From positions 1 through 22,914 of the forward strand of contig CAUWIT010000020.1 in NCBI GenBank assembly GCA_963558965.1: 22,914 nt of DNA. Direction: 5' to 3'. The stretch's first letter is position 1; the number at the start of each line of letters is the position of its first letter. The notes under the pieces are model-generated. The model had not been told where the DNA came from. It saw nothing but the letters and a program-made list of their open reading frames with translations, and ran no database searches. This DNA is from Gallibacter sp963558965. Its GTDB lineage: Bacteria > Bacillota > Clostridia > Peptostreptococcales > Anaerovoracaceae. The position numbers were made by a program, and so were the translations under genes. Below are positions 15,701 through 22,914 of the stretch, piece by piece.

Positions 15701-15735
15701 AAAATAATTCCTTTCCCTACAAAACTTTATCTAAC

Positions 15736-15764
15736 ATTATACCATATAGACCTATGTTTTTACA
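15736..15764 (-). promoter_or_regulatory. Promoter of the penicillin-binding protein gene
   Basis: On the minus strand TGTAAA (15764-15759), a 17-base spacer and a perfect TATAAT (15741-15736) lie about 35 bases before the start codon. The -35 is poor and the -10 is perfect. Confidence 0.6.
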
Positions 15765-15802
15765 CTTTTTTAAGGTTTTTTTCACATATAACACATTAAA
15801 TA

Positions 15803-15831
15803 TTGACAAAAAATGGAAATAGCTATAGCAT
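15803..15831 (+). promoter_or_regulatory. Promoter of the comEC-holA-transporter operon
   Basis: A perfect TTGACA (15803-15808), a 17-base spacer and TAGCAT (15826-15831) predict a short leader before the TTG start of comEC at 15859. It faces away from the penicillin-binding protein promoter, with 38 bases between the two -35 boxes. Confidence 0.7.
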
Positions 15832-15858
15832 GTAAATAGGAAAAGATGGGGAGGTATT

Positions 15859-18168
15859 TTGAGACGACCATTGATGATTGCTTTTTTATCATTGGCAAGC
15901 GGCATAGTAGCACAATTTTATATGGATTTATCCATTAAATTTCTTTTATTTTTATGTTTAGGAATGTCATTTTCTTTGCTTTTGCTGTTTCGTAACCGCT
16001 ACATGTGTTTCTCGCTAATCTTTGTGATAGGGATGATTACCTTAGCTTGTCAAACAATTTACCTAACGAAGCTGGACGATCAATTAAATCAAGAAAAAAG
16101 TTATGATGGCATCATATCATCCATGTCTGTAAAACCAGGCCAATTTAATAAAAATCAAGTTAGATTTACACTGAAAATAGAAAACTGCGGAGATTTATTA
16201 GTAACATATTATGGTAACGAATTTAACGATTTAAATTTAAACGGGCAATCTGCGACTGTTTATGGTGAGCTGACAAAGCCGATAACTGCTCGAAATCCAA
16301 ACTGTTTTGACTACAGGAAATATTTATATACTAACAATATAGGCTATCAGTTGAAAGCTTCAAAAATAGAGGTAAAAGCTGGGTTTAAAAATCCATATTT
16401 AAGATTTGAAAATTCAATTTGTAGTTTTAGAGATAAGTTTATAAGATATATGGAAAATCTCTCAGGTGAAGAAACTACAGGATTTATAAAGGCTATGATG
16501 TTTGGTATCAAGGACAACTTAGATGATGAAACTTATGAGGCTTTTCAGCGAAATGGTACGGCTCATATATTAGCAACATCAGGCTTGCACATAGGCATAA
16601 TTTACGCTTTTTTCGCAAAAGCTTTTCATATAGGTCGAAACAAGTTCAGGTGTTTGTTGACAGGTGTATTTTTCATCGTATATGCAATAATGGCTGATTG
16701 CTGTTTTTCCGTTATGAGAGCAGTAATATTGATAATTATATCTATGGGAGGCAAATTGCTTCATCGCAAAGGAGATCTTTTAACTTCTCTATCACTGGCT
16801 GGAATATTGTTGATGATATTTAGCCCTATGGCCGTATTTAATGCTGGATTTCAGATGTCATTTTTAGCTGTATTTATCTTAGGGGTTACCATGCCTAGAT
16901 ACAAAAATAGCTATTTTAAAAGTGCAAAGATAAAAGATATGCTGCCTGTTATAACTATTCAGTTAGTAATGATGCCCTATACTATGTATAATTTCAACTA
17001 TATGTCTTTGACATCATTTTTAGCAAATATACCGGTCACATTTTTAGCATCATATTTACTTCCTATAGGAATGGGTGCTATGGCTATTTTTAAGTTTATT
17101 GGCTTTGTACCTTCTATCTATACTTACGGCTTAGAGTTATTGACTAAATTTTTAATTAGCATAAATGAATTAACTTATGTAAAAGGTAGGTTTTCTTTCG
17201 ATGTGGTAAGTCCACCACTATTTGTAGTACTTGGATTTTATGGGCTATTTTTTATACTTACAAATGAAGAAATAATTATACATATAGTTCGAAAAAAATA
17301 CGAAATCGTTGCTATGGCAGTTTGTTTTAGTATGATGGCAGTAGCTTTTGTTTCATATAATGAAAAATCAGGATTTGAAAAAGCTGAAATGTTTTTTGTA
17401 GATGTGGGACAAGGTTGTTGTATGGTATTTAAAGGGAAAAATGGCAAAGTGATTATGATAGATGGCGGCGGCAATGTAAACTACAGCATTGGTGAAAAAA
17501 CCGTAAAGCCATTCCTGCTTAAAAACGGCATAAAAGGTGTTGATCTAGCTATGGCAACTCACTTAGATAACGATCATTATTTAGGTATAAAGGAGTTGGC
17601 ACAAGATGGAAAAATAAAGCAGTTAGGTCTTTATAAGGGAAATAAGTTGTTAGAAAATAAGATTGCTTCTGAATGCGGATTAAATAGAGAAAATCTCCTG
17701 TATTTAGCTAGAGGAGATAAGATTAAAATCGACGAAAACCTATTTGTGCAAGTGGTAGCTCCATTTCCAAAAGTGGATACTCAATATCAAGATGAACTTG
17801 AAGGTGGAGATGAAAATAGCAGAAGTCTTGTGGTAAAAGTTTTTTTAAACAACTTGGTTTATTTGATAACTGGTGATATCGATAGTGATACAGAAGAAAA
17901 ACTTATGGGAAATTTGAAATGCGATGTTATACAAGTTCCTCATCACGGTAGCAAGGACAGCTCTTCTGATTATTTGCTAACTAATGCAAAAGCAAAGATC
18001 GCTGTGTTTCAAGTGGGGAAAAATAATTATGGTCATCCTAGTCCTGATATAATTGAAAAATATCGAAATTCTGGTATAATTATAAAAAGAAACGATATTC
18101 AAGGAGCTATTGGGTTTTTGTTTTATGATGATGGATATAAAACTGTCGAGATGATTGAGGAAGAATAA
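15859..18168 (+). CDS. comEC: ComEC/Rec2-family DNA uptake channel protein
   Basis: ComEC is the inner-membrane channel that brings single-stranded DNA into naturally competent cells. The 769-residue protein starts at TTG 15859, after GGGGAGG; the next ATG (15874) is too far from that site. Parts: an N-terminal membrane and soluble domain (about 1-190, DUF4131-like, including NPNCFDYRKYLYTNNIGYQ), the Competence membrane domain with NGTAHILATSGLHIG near 233-248 and many hydrophobic segments to about 500, and a C-terminal metallo-beta-lactamase-like domain with DVGQG (515-519), ATHLDNDHYLG (H568, D572, H573) and VPHHGSKDS (H695, H696). All three domains appear intact. No other competence genes lie here, so active competence is unproven. 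holA follows after 2 bases. Confidence 0.94.
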   Translation: MRRPLMIAFLSLASGIVAQFYMDLSIKFLLFLCLGMSFSLLLLFRNRYMCFSLIFVIGMITLACQTIYLTKLDDQLNQEKSYDGIISSMSVKPGQFNKNQVRFTLKIENCGDLLVTYYGNEFNDLNLNGQSATVYGELTKPITARNPNCFDYRKYLYTNNIGYQLKASKIEVKAGFKNPYLRFENSICSFRDKFIRYMENLSGEETTGFIKAMMFGIKDNLDDETYEAFQRNGTAHILATSGLHIGIIYAFFAKAFHIGRNKFRCLLTGVFFIVYAIMADCCFSVMRAVILIIISMGGKLLHRKGDLLTSLSLAGILLMIFSPMAVFNAGFQMSFLAVFILGVTMPRYKNSYFKSAKIKDMLPVITIQLVMMPYTMYNFNYMSLTSFLANIPVTFLASYLLPIGMGAMAIFKFIGFVPSIYTYGLELLTKFLISINELTYVKGRFSFDVVSPPLFVVLGFYGLFFILTNEEIIIHIVRKKYEIVAMAVCFSMMAVAFVSYNEKSGFEKAEMFFVDVGQGCCMVFKGKNGKVIMIDGGGNVNYSIGEKTVKPFLLKNGIKGVDLAMATHLDNDHYLGIKELAQDGKIKQLGLYKGNKLLENKIASECGLNRENLLYLARGDKIKIDENLFVQVVAPFPKVDTQYQDELEGGDENSRSLVVKVFLNNLVYLITGDIDSDTEEKLMGNLKCDVIQVPHHGSKDSSSDYLLTNAKAKIAVFQVGKNNYGHPSPDIIEKYRNSGIIIKRNDIQGAIGFLFYDDGYKTVEMIEEE

Positions 18169-18170
18169 AT

Positions 18171-19175
18171 ATGGCTAAAAAATCTAATGATAAAAATGAG
18201 CATGCCTTTAAAGTGTTTCAAAAAGACATAAAAGAGGACAAGATAAACAGTCTTGTTCTTCTTTGTGGTGTTGAAGATTTCCTTGTAAACTGGGCGGTTG
18301 ATATGTGCATCTCAAAATATGTAAATGAAGTTACTAAAAGTTTAGATTGCGATATAGTTAACTTAGAGACAGCCGAAATAGATGATGTTATTGCCAGCTG
18401 TGAAACAGCTCCTATGTTTTCACAAAAAAAAGTTGTTATTTTAAAAAATTATAACGATGAGTTTGGGAATGACTTGGTTAATTATGCAAAAAATCTACCA
18501 GAGATGACATTGCTTATAGTGACGGCAAAAGAGATTGATAAAAAATTAAAAATCGTTGACAATATTTATGACTTTGAACCTTTAAACCATCCACAACTTG
18601 TAAGTTTTATAAATAAAAGATTTAAAAAAGCTGGTAAGGTGGCAACAAGGAGTGTAATAAATACCATAATATCTGAGACAGGATATTATAACAAAGATTC
18701 GGATTACAATTTATATAATCTGGAAGGAGATATTCAAAAATTAATTGCATTAAATGATGAAGAAGAAATAAAGCATACAAATATTAGATTGGCTATTTCG
18801 GACAACTTAGAGCACGGTAGTTTTGCACTTTTAGATGCCATTAGCGGAAACAAAAAAAGTATAGCTTTTGATTTACTACATCAGATGCTTTTATCTGGTG
18901 AAAAAGAACACAGTATTTTAGGATCCATAATTTCACAGCTTGAAGTAATGCTTCAAAGTAAGCAGTTTGCAGAAGATGGAAAATTTGCTTCCGATATAAG
19001 CAAAACCATGAAAATACATGAATTTAGAGTAAAAAAAGCTCTTGATTTTACTAAGAGACGCAGCAGTGATGATATTAAAGAAATGCTTAAAAAAGCTTAT
19101 GATACTGACTGCAAAATTAAAAGAGGTATATTAAGTTCAAAAATGGCACTTGAAATGTTAATTGCGGAGATTTAG
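18171..19175 (+). CDS. holA: DNA polymerase III subunit delta
   Basis: HolA is the clamp-loader subunit that opens the sliding clamp ring. The 334-residue protein has the usual length. The N-terminal half (about 1-140) has the degenerate AAA+ fold, with CETAPMFSQKKVVILKNY (about 78-95), the conserved strand and loop of the family. The middle and C-terminal parts have LEGDIQKLIAL, HGSFALLDAISGNKKSIAF and the clamp-loader collar helix region near 245-334. Identity rests partly on position: comEC followed by holA is a classic Firmicute arrangement. The start ATG lies 2 bases after the comEC stop, with GAGGAAG inside comEC as its site. It is normally essential. Next to it would often be rpsT, which is absent here. 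Confidence 0.93.
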   Translation: MAKKSNDKNEHAFKVFQKDIKEDKINSLVLLCGVEDFLVNWAVDMCISKYVNEVTKSLDCDIVNLETAEIDDVIASCETAPMFSQKKVVILKNYNDEFGNDLVNYAKNLPEMTLLIVTAKEIDKKLKIVDNIYDFEPLNHPQLVSFINKRFKKAGKVATRSVINTIISETGYYNKDSDYNLYNLEGDIQKLIALNDEEEIKHTNIRLAISDNLEHGSFALLDAISGNKKSIAFDLLHQMLLSGEKEHSILGSIISQLEVMLQSKQFAEDGKFASDISKTMKIHEFRVKKALDFTKRRSSDDIKEMLKKAYDTDCKIKRGILSSKMALEMLIAEI

Positions 19176-19177
19176 TT

Positions 19178-20068
19178 ATGGAAATTACAAAGAAAAAACA
19201 GTTTGAAGCGGATATGATGCTTCTTTTTGTAACACTTAGCTGGGGTGTTTCGTATATTACAACTGATTGGGCTTTGGTAGAGTTAACACCGTTTACTTTA
19301 AATGCTTACCGCTTTGGAGGAGCTTTTATAGTAGCTGTGATTATAGGATTTAATAAGCTGAAAAATGTAAATAGAAAAACTTTAAAATACAGTTTTTTCA
19401 TCGGTACGGCACTTTTTGTAGTTTATTTTGGTTGTACTTATGGCATACTGTATACAAGTCTTTCAAATGCTGGATTTTTAGTTGCATTGCCTGTTGTGAC
19501 TACCCCTATAATCGCATATATTTTTAAAGGTATTAAGCCTGATAGAAAATTTAAACTAGTGCTTTGCACTAGTGTTATAGGTATAGGATTGCTTACTTTA
19601 AATGGAGAGTTTAAAGTAGCATCAGGTGATTTGCTTTGTATACTTGCAGCTGTTGCATATGGAGTTGATTTAAATATCACTGAGACAGCAGTATCCCATG
19701 AAGATGTCGATGCTTTTCAATTGGGAGTTTTTCAGCTTGGATTTACAGCGATTTACTGCATAGTATTTTCAGTGGCAATGAACGAATTTGCCATTCCTAC
19801 ACAACCGCGAGTAATTGGTTCTACAGTATTTTTAGCTATTTTTTGCACAGGTATAGCTTTTGTAGTTCAGTCTATCGCCCAGCAGTATACTACAGCAAGT
19901 CATGTTGGGGTGATATTTACACTTGAGCCGGTTTTTGCAGGTATAATTGCTTTTTTTGTAGCAGGAGAGGTATTAACACCTAGAGCATATCTTGGTGCTG
20001 TAATATTAATTTTAAGTTTGTTTATAATGGAAATTGATTTTTCTAAGTATAAAAATAAAAAATGTTAA
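19178..20068 (+). CDS. EamA/DMT-superfamily transporter
   Basis: This 296-residue membrane protein has about ten hydrophobic helices arranged as two EamA repeats (about 12-142 and 150-288). The first begins with LLFVTLSWGVSYITTDWAL. The second ends with the typical TTASHVGVIFTLEPVFAGI and FVAGEVLTPRAYLGAVILIL. Such proteins export or import small metabolites such as amino acids or nucleotide derivatives, and the substrate cannot be deduced. It starts 2 bases after holA, with GGAGA before ATG 19178, and so belongs to the comEC-holA operon by spacing. Its stop codon lies inside a putative Rex operator for the next operon. There is no obvious terminator after it. Confidence 0.9.
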   Translation: MEITKKKQFEADMMLLFVTLSWGVSYITTDWALVELTPFTLNAYRFGGAFIVAVIIGFNKLKNVNRKTLKYSFFIGTALFVVYFGCTYGILYTSLSNAGFLVALPVVTTPIIAYIFKGIKPDRKFKLVLCTSVIGIGLLTLNGEFKVASGDLLCILAAVAYGVDLNITETAVSHEDVDAFQLGVFQLGFTAIYCIVFSVAMNEFAIPTQPRVIGSTVFLAIFCTGIAFVVQSIAQQYTTASHVGVIFTLEPVFAGIIAFFVAGEVLTPRAYLGAVILILSLFIMEIDFSKYKNKKC

Positions 20069-20079
20069 TTATTTAACAA
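20062..20079. promoter_or_regulatory. Putative Rex operator upstream of nfnAB
   Basis: ATGTTAATTATTTAACAA matches TTGTTAANNNNTTAACAA at 13 of 14 fixed positions; only the first base differs. It overlaps the stop codon of the transporter gene and ends 17 bases before the predicted -35 of nfnA, about 60 bases upstream of the expected transcription start. That is farther than a simple blocking repressor site. Confidence 0.6.
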
Positions 20080-20096
20080 AAATTAGTCGTTATTAC

Positions 20097-20136
20097 TTGA
20101 ACTTATAACATCAATATATTATTATTAAATTGATGT
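20097..20136 (+). promoter_or_regulatory. Promoter of nfnAB with an inverted repeat flanking the -10
   Basis: TTGAAC (20097-20102), a 17-base spacer and TATTAT (20120-20125) form a good vegetative promoter, giving a leader of about 40 bases. The -10 sits between the arms ACATCAAT (20108-20115) and ATTGATGT (20129-20136), a perfect 8-bp inverted repeat with 13 bases between, which could be a further operator. An alternative TTGATG/TATAAA pair (20130-20157) is too near the start codon. Confidence 0.55.
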
Positions 20137-20172
20137 AAAATATTTTAATGTTATAAAAGAGAAAGGAAAAAG

Positions 20173-21063
20173 ATGATGTACAAGATAGTTAGAGCCGAAA
20201 AGTTGGCTGAAAAAATTTATCTTATGGATGTTGAAGCTCCACGTGTTGCAAAACATTGTGAGCCAGGACAGTTTGTCATTGTTAAGTTAGATGAAAAAGG
20301 GGAAAGAATTCCTTTAACTATCTGTGACTATGACAGAGAAGCAGGCACAATTACAATCGTTTTCCAGACTGTTGGTGCATCAACAGCAAAGATGGCGGAC
20401 TTAAAAGTTGGAGATAGCTTCCGAGATTTTACAGGTCCTCTTGGATGTCCATCTGAGTTTGTTAACGAGGATCTTGAAAGCTTAAAACAGAAAAAAATTC
20501 TGTTTGTTGCAGGTGGTGTTGGTGCTGCCCCAGTATATCCTCAGGTTAAATGGATGAAGGAACATGGCATCGATGTTGATGTTATTGTCGGTTCTAAAAC
20601 TAAAGACTTGCTTATCTTAGAAAAAGAAATGGAAGCAGTTGCAGGAAACTATTATCCTTGTACAGATGATGGTTCTTATGGTCATGCTGGCATGGTTACT
20701 ACAAAGATTGATCAGCTTGTAGAAGATGGTAACAAGTATGATTTATGCGTAGCAATTGGACCTATGATTATGATGAAATTCGCATGTCTAACAACTAAAA
20801 AGTATGATATACCTACAATTGTAAGTATGAACCCAATTATGGTTGATGGAACAGGCATGTGTGGAGCTTGTCGTCTTCATGTTGGTGATGAAATAAAATT
20901 TGCTTGTGTTGATGGTCCTGAATTTGATGGACATCTTGTAAACTTTGATGAAGCTATGAAACGTCAGCAGATGTATAAAACAGCTGAAGGTAGAGCTATG
21001 TTGAAACAACAAGAAGGAGATACACATCACGGTGGATGTGGCCATTGCGGAGGTGACGAATAA
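20173..21063 (+). CDS. nfnA: NADH-dependent ferredoxin:NADP+ oxidoreductase subunit A (sulfide/dihydroorotate dehydrogenase-like)
   Basis: This is the small subunit of the bifurcating transhydrogenase that links NADH, ferredoxin and NADPH. The 296-residue protein has a PyrK/FNR-like layout: the FAD-binding region GQFVIVKLDEKGERIPLTICDY spans about 32-53, the NAD-binding part includes FVAGGVGAAPVYPQ (111-124) and VAIGPMIMMKFA (193-204), and a [2Fe-2S] site has C230, C233 and C245 in DGTGMCGAC. A fourth cysteine is not in the usual place; in the Thermotoga enzyme an Asp serves, and D225 is a candidate here. The last 12 residues form an unusual HHGGCGHCGGDE tail. ATG codons at 20173 and 20176 are both usable after GAAAGG. 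The stop overlaps nfnB by one base. Confidence 0.93.
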   Translation: MMYKIVRAEKLAEKIYLMDVEAPRVAKHCEPGQFVIVKLDEKGERIPLTICDYDREAGTITIVFQTVGASTAKMADLKVGDSFRDFTGPLGCPSEFVNEDLESLKQKKILFVAGGVGAAPVYPQVKWMKEHGIDVDVIVGSKTKDLLILEKEMEAVAGNYYPCTDDGSYGHAGMVTTKIDQLVEDGNKYDLCVAIGPMIMMKFACLTTKKYDIPTIVSMNPIMVDGTGMCGACRLHVGDEIKFACVDGPEFDGHLVNFDEAMKRQQMYKTAEGRAMLKQQEGDTHHGGCGHCGGDE

Positions 21064-22448
21064 TGACTGATATGTTAAAGAGAGTGCCTGTAAGAGAGCA
21101 GGATGCAAAGGAAAGAGCTACAAACTTTGAAGAAGTTTGTTATGGATACAATATGGAAGAAGCAATGGAAGAAGCAAGTCGTTGCTTAACTTGTAAAAAT
21201 GCAAAATGTATAGAAGGTTGCCCTGTATCAATTAATATCCCAGGATTTATTGAAAAGGTAAAAGAAGGGGATATTGAAGGAGCATATCAGGTTATCGGTG
21301 AATCATCAGCGTTACCAGCAATTTGTGGTCGTGTATGTCCTCAGGAATCTCAGTGCGAAAGCAAATGTGTAAGAGGTTTTAAAGGAGATGCTGTATCAAT
21401 TGGTAAGCTAGAAAGATTTGTTGCAGACTACGCCCTAGAAAACGATATTAAACCTGTAAAGGCTGAAAAGATGAATGGCCATAAGGTTGCTGTTATCGGT
21501 TCTGGTCCTTCAGGTCTAACTTGTGCAGGGGATCTTGCAAAATTAGGTTATGAAGTAACTGTATTTGAAGCACTTCATGAACTTGGTGGAGTATTGGTAT
21601 ATGGTATTCCTGAATTCCGTCTACCAAAAGAAAAAGTAGTAAAAAAAGAAATTGAAAAAGTTAAAGAATTAGGTGTTAAGTTTGAAACAAATGTAGTTAT
21701 TGGTAAATCAACAACTATAGATCAGCTTATGGAAGAAGAAGACTTTGAAGCGGTATTTATCGGTTCTGGTGCTGGACTTCCAATGTTTATGGGTATTCCA
21801 GGAGAAACAGCAAATGGCGTTTTCTCAGCTAACGAATATTTAACAAGAAGTAATCTAATGAAAGCTTTTGATGATTCATATGATACACCAATAGCTGCTG
21901 GTAAAAAAGTTGCAGTAGTTGGTGGCGGTAATGTTGCAATGGACGCAGCAAGAACGGCTTTAAGACTTGGAGCAGAAGTTCATATCGTATACAGAAGAAG
22001 TGAAGCTGAACTACCTGCAAGAGTTGAAGAAGTACATCATGCAAAAGAAGAAGGTGTTATTTTCAATCTTTTAACTAATCCAAAAGAAATCCTAGTTGAT
22101 GAAGAGGGCTGGGTAAAAGGTATGAAGGTTATTAAGATGGAACTTGGAGAGCCTGATGCATCTGGCAGAAGAAGACCAGTTGAAATAGAAGGTTCAGAGT
22201 ACGAAATTGAAGTAGATACAGTTATTATGTCTCTAGGTACATCTCCAAATCCACTTATCGCTTCTACAACAGAAGGTTTGGAAACAAACAAGAGAAAATG
22301 TATCGTAGCAGAAGAAGAAAACGGACAGACTTCAAAAGCATGTGTATTTGCTGGAGGAGATGCTGTAACTGGTGCAGCTACAGTTATCCTAGCTATGGGA
22401 GCTGGTAAAGCTGGCGCTAAGGGAATTCACGAATTTCTTTCTAAATAA
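21063..22448 (+). CDS. nfnB: NADH-dependent ferredoxin:NADP+ oxidoreductase subunit B (GltA/glutamate synthase small-subunit-like)
   Basis: This 461-residue flavoprotein would often be labelled NADPH-dependent glutamate synthase. Its N-terminal iron-sulfur domain has two four-cysteine sets (C41, C44, C49, C53 and C88, C92, C98, C102). An FAD Rossmann motif VIGSGPSGLTCAGDLA begins near 144, and NADPH-binding VVGGGNVAMDAARTALRLGA begins near 285, followed by VYRRSEAELPAR, whose arginines fit the NADP phosphate. The C-terminal FAD motif is VFAGGDAVTGAATVILAMGAG. No large glutamate synthase subunit is present; the one-base overlap (TAATG) with nfnA makes NfnB the better call. A hairpin follows 40 bases after the stop. 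Confidence 0.93.
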   Translation: MTDMLKRVPVREQDAKERATNFEEVCYGYNMEEAMEEASRCLTCKNAKCIEGCPVSINIPGFIEKVKEGDIEGAYQVIGESSALPAICGRVCPQESQCESKCVRGFKGDAVSIGKLERFVADYALENDIKPVKAEKMNGHKVAVIGSGPSGLTCAGDLAKLGYEVTVFEALHELGGVLVYGIPEFRLPKEKVVKKEIEKVKELGVKFETNVVIGKSTTIDQLMEEEDFEAVFIGSGAGLPMFMGIPGETANGVFSANEYLTRSNLMKAFDDSYDTPIAAGKKVAVVGGGNVAMDAARTALRLGAEVHIVYRRSEAELPARVEEVHHAKEEGVIFNLLTNPKEILVDEEGWVKGMKVIKMELGEPDASGRRRPVEIEGSEYEIEVDTVIMSLGTSPNPLIASTTEGLETNKRKCIVAEEENGQTSKACVFAGGDAVTGAATVILAMGAGKAGAKGIHEFLSK

Positions 22449-22487
22449 ATGTTTTAAATAAAATTAGCTAATTGAATAAGTATTGAA

Positions 22488-22530
22488 AAGTACCTGGTTC
22501 ACTTGTGGTGAGCTAGGTACTTATTTCGTT
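22488..22530. terminator. Hairpin terminator after nfnB
   Basis: Arms 22488-22502 and 22508-22522 pair over 15 positions with two non-Watson-Crick pairs around a 5-base loop. The plus-strand tail is ATTTCGTT, only moderately T-rich. The minus-strand side reads TTTTC directly after AAGTACC pairing, so it may work in both directions. Confidence 0.65.
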
Positions 22531-22577
22531 GGAATAAAAGTATTTGATACAATAAAAGGATTATTACAATTATGATA

Positions 22578-22598
22578 TGTACCCATAAAACTGGACAC
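22578..22598. repeat. Probable terminal inverted repeat of an IS3-family element
   Basis: TGTACCCATAAAACTGGAC followed by AC has the TGT...CTGGACAC form typical of IS3-family (IS150-like) ends. It lies 20 bases past the stop codon of the transposase remnant, where the right end of such an element belongs. The other end is outside the window. Confidence 0.6.
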
Positions 22599-22618
22599 AT
22601 GTCATTTAGGATGCAAGT

Positions 22619-22914
22619 CTAGTTCATGGATGCTTCCCTATATTTAGTGGGAGGCATCCATTTTGTTTTTGCTTGAATCCGTTCATTGTTGTAGTAATAA
22701 ATATATTCATCTATGGCTTTTGAAAATTCTTCAAAGGAATCATAATCTTTTTCGTGACCATAGTAGAGTTCATTCTTAAGTCTACCAAAGAAAGTCTCCA
22801 TTATTGAGTTATCAAAGCAATTACCTTTTCTGGACATAGATTGAACAATATTGTGTTTCTTCCCCATGAAAACTTAAATTGAGATACATCAGTTGTCCAC
22901 TTCTTAAAAGGTTC
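22619..22914 (-). pseudogene. IS3-family transposase (OrfB) remnant, internally deleted and frameshifted, running off the window
   Basis: The longest open frame (22619-22867) gives 82 residues of an OrfB C-terminus: HNIVQSMSRKGNCFDNSIME then TFFGRLKNEL, with the third catalytic acidic residue (METFF) and the trailing lysine. Upstream, in a different frame, the bases to the window edge translate as EPFKKWTTDVSQFKFSWG, the stretch with the first catalytic Asp. The two meet near 22866-22870, so the region with the second Asp (usually HSDQG) is missing. First Asp to Glu is only about 31 residues against roughly 95 in the family, so about 65 codons are lost and the frame is shifted. The element cannot make an active transposase. 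The gene continues beyond 22914. Confidence 0.88.

Noticed and set aside
20130..20157. TTGATG/TATAAA as the nfnA promoter
   Set aside because: Transcription would start within the ribosome binding site, only about 9 bases before the start codon; the upstream TTGAAC/TATTAT pair is better placed.
21063..22448. Annotation as true glutamate synthase small subunit
   Set aside because: There is no glutamate synthase large subunit nearby, and the overlap with an NfnA-type gene indicates the transhydrogenase.

Overview
The window is about 22.9 kb of AT-rich chromosomal DNA, most likely from an anaerobic, fermentative low-GC Firmicute (Clostridia or Tissierellia-like). The evidence is AGGAGG-type ribosome binding sites, heavy AGA and TTA/CTA codon use, RNase Y, a rhodanese-less ThiI beside a dedicated cysteine desulfurase, the comEC-holA gene pair, an [FeFe]-hydrogenase and two flavin-based electron-bifurcating enzymes. 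I cannot name the genus from sequence reading alone.

Layout. Positions 1-1796 (minus strand) hold a short operon of a RodA/FtsW-type SEDS glycosyltransferase followed by a DJ-1/PfpI protein, with a hairpin terminator at 59-96. A divergent promoter region (1797-2071) leads into rny (RNase Y), a cysteine desulfurase and thiI (plus strand), the sulfur-relay pair for tRNA 4-thiouridine and possibly thiamine. Next comes the acyl-CoA dehydrogenase-etfB-etfA operon (6261-9538), in which EtfA carries an N-terminal two-[4Fe-4S] ferredoxin domain. After a strong terminator there is a monomeric [FeFe]-hydrogenase of group-B type (9636-11060), followed closely by prmA and rsmE. A convergent pair of terminators (12777-12866) separates these from a minus-strand class A penicillin-binding protein with a long Lys/Glu-rich tail. 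A divergent promoter region (15701-15858) drives comEC-holA-EamA transporter on the plus strand. Then comes nfnAB (20173-22448), the NADH/ferredoxin/NADP transhydrogenase, and finally the end of a decayed IS3-family insertion sequence running off the window.

How the genes work together. Bcd-EtfAB-type enzymes couple NADH oxidation and enoyl-CoA reduction to ferredoxin reduction, NfnAB exchanges electrons between NADH, ferredoxin and NADPH, and the [FeFe]-hydrogenase may exchange electrons with protons. Three 18-base sites that I match by eye to the Rex (NADH/NAD sensor) operator TTGTTAANNNNTTAACAA lie upstream of the two bifurcating operons: 6002-6019, 6163-6180 and 20062-20079. This suggests that both operons belong to one redox-controlled regulon. 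The hydrogenase has only a half-site upstream.

Most of the rest is conserved housekeeping. The points most worth a second look are the Rex sites, the ferredoxin-EtfA fusion without the rest of a butyrate operon, the divergent hydrogenase active-site motifs, the Cys/His tail of NfnA, and the internally deleted transposase. I see no CRISPR array, tRNA, rRNA, phage or defence locus. No stretch over 300 bases lacks a gene, and I found no clearly unprecedented system.
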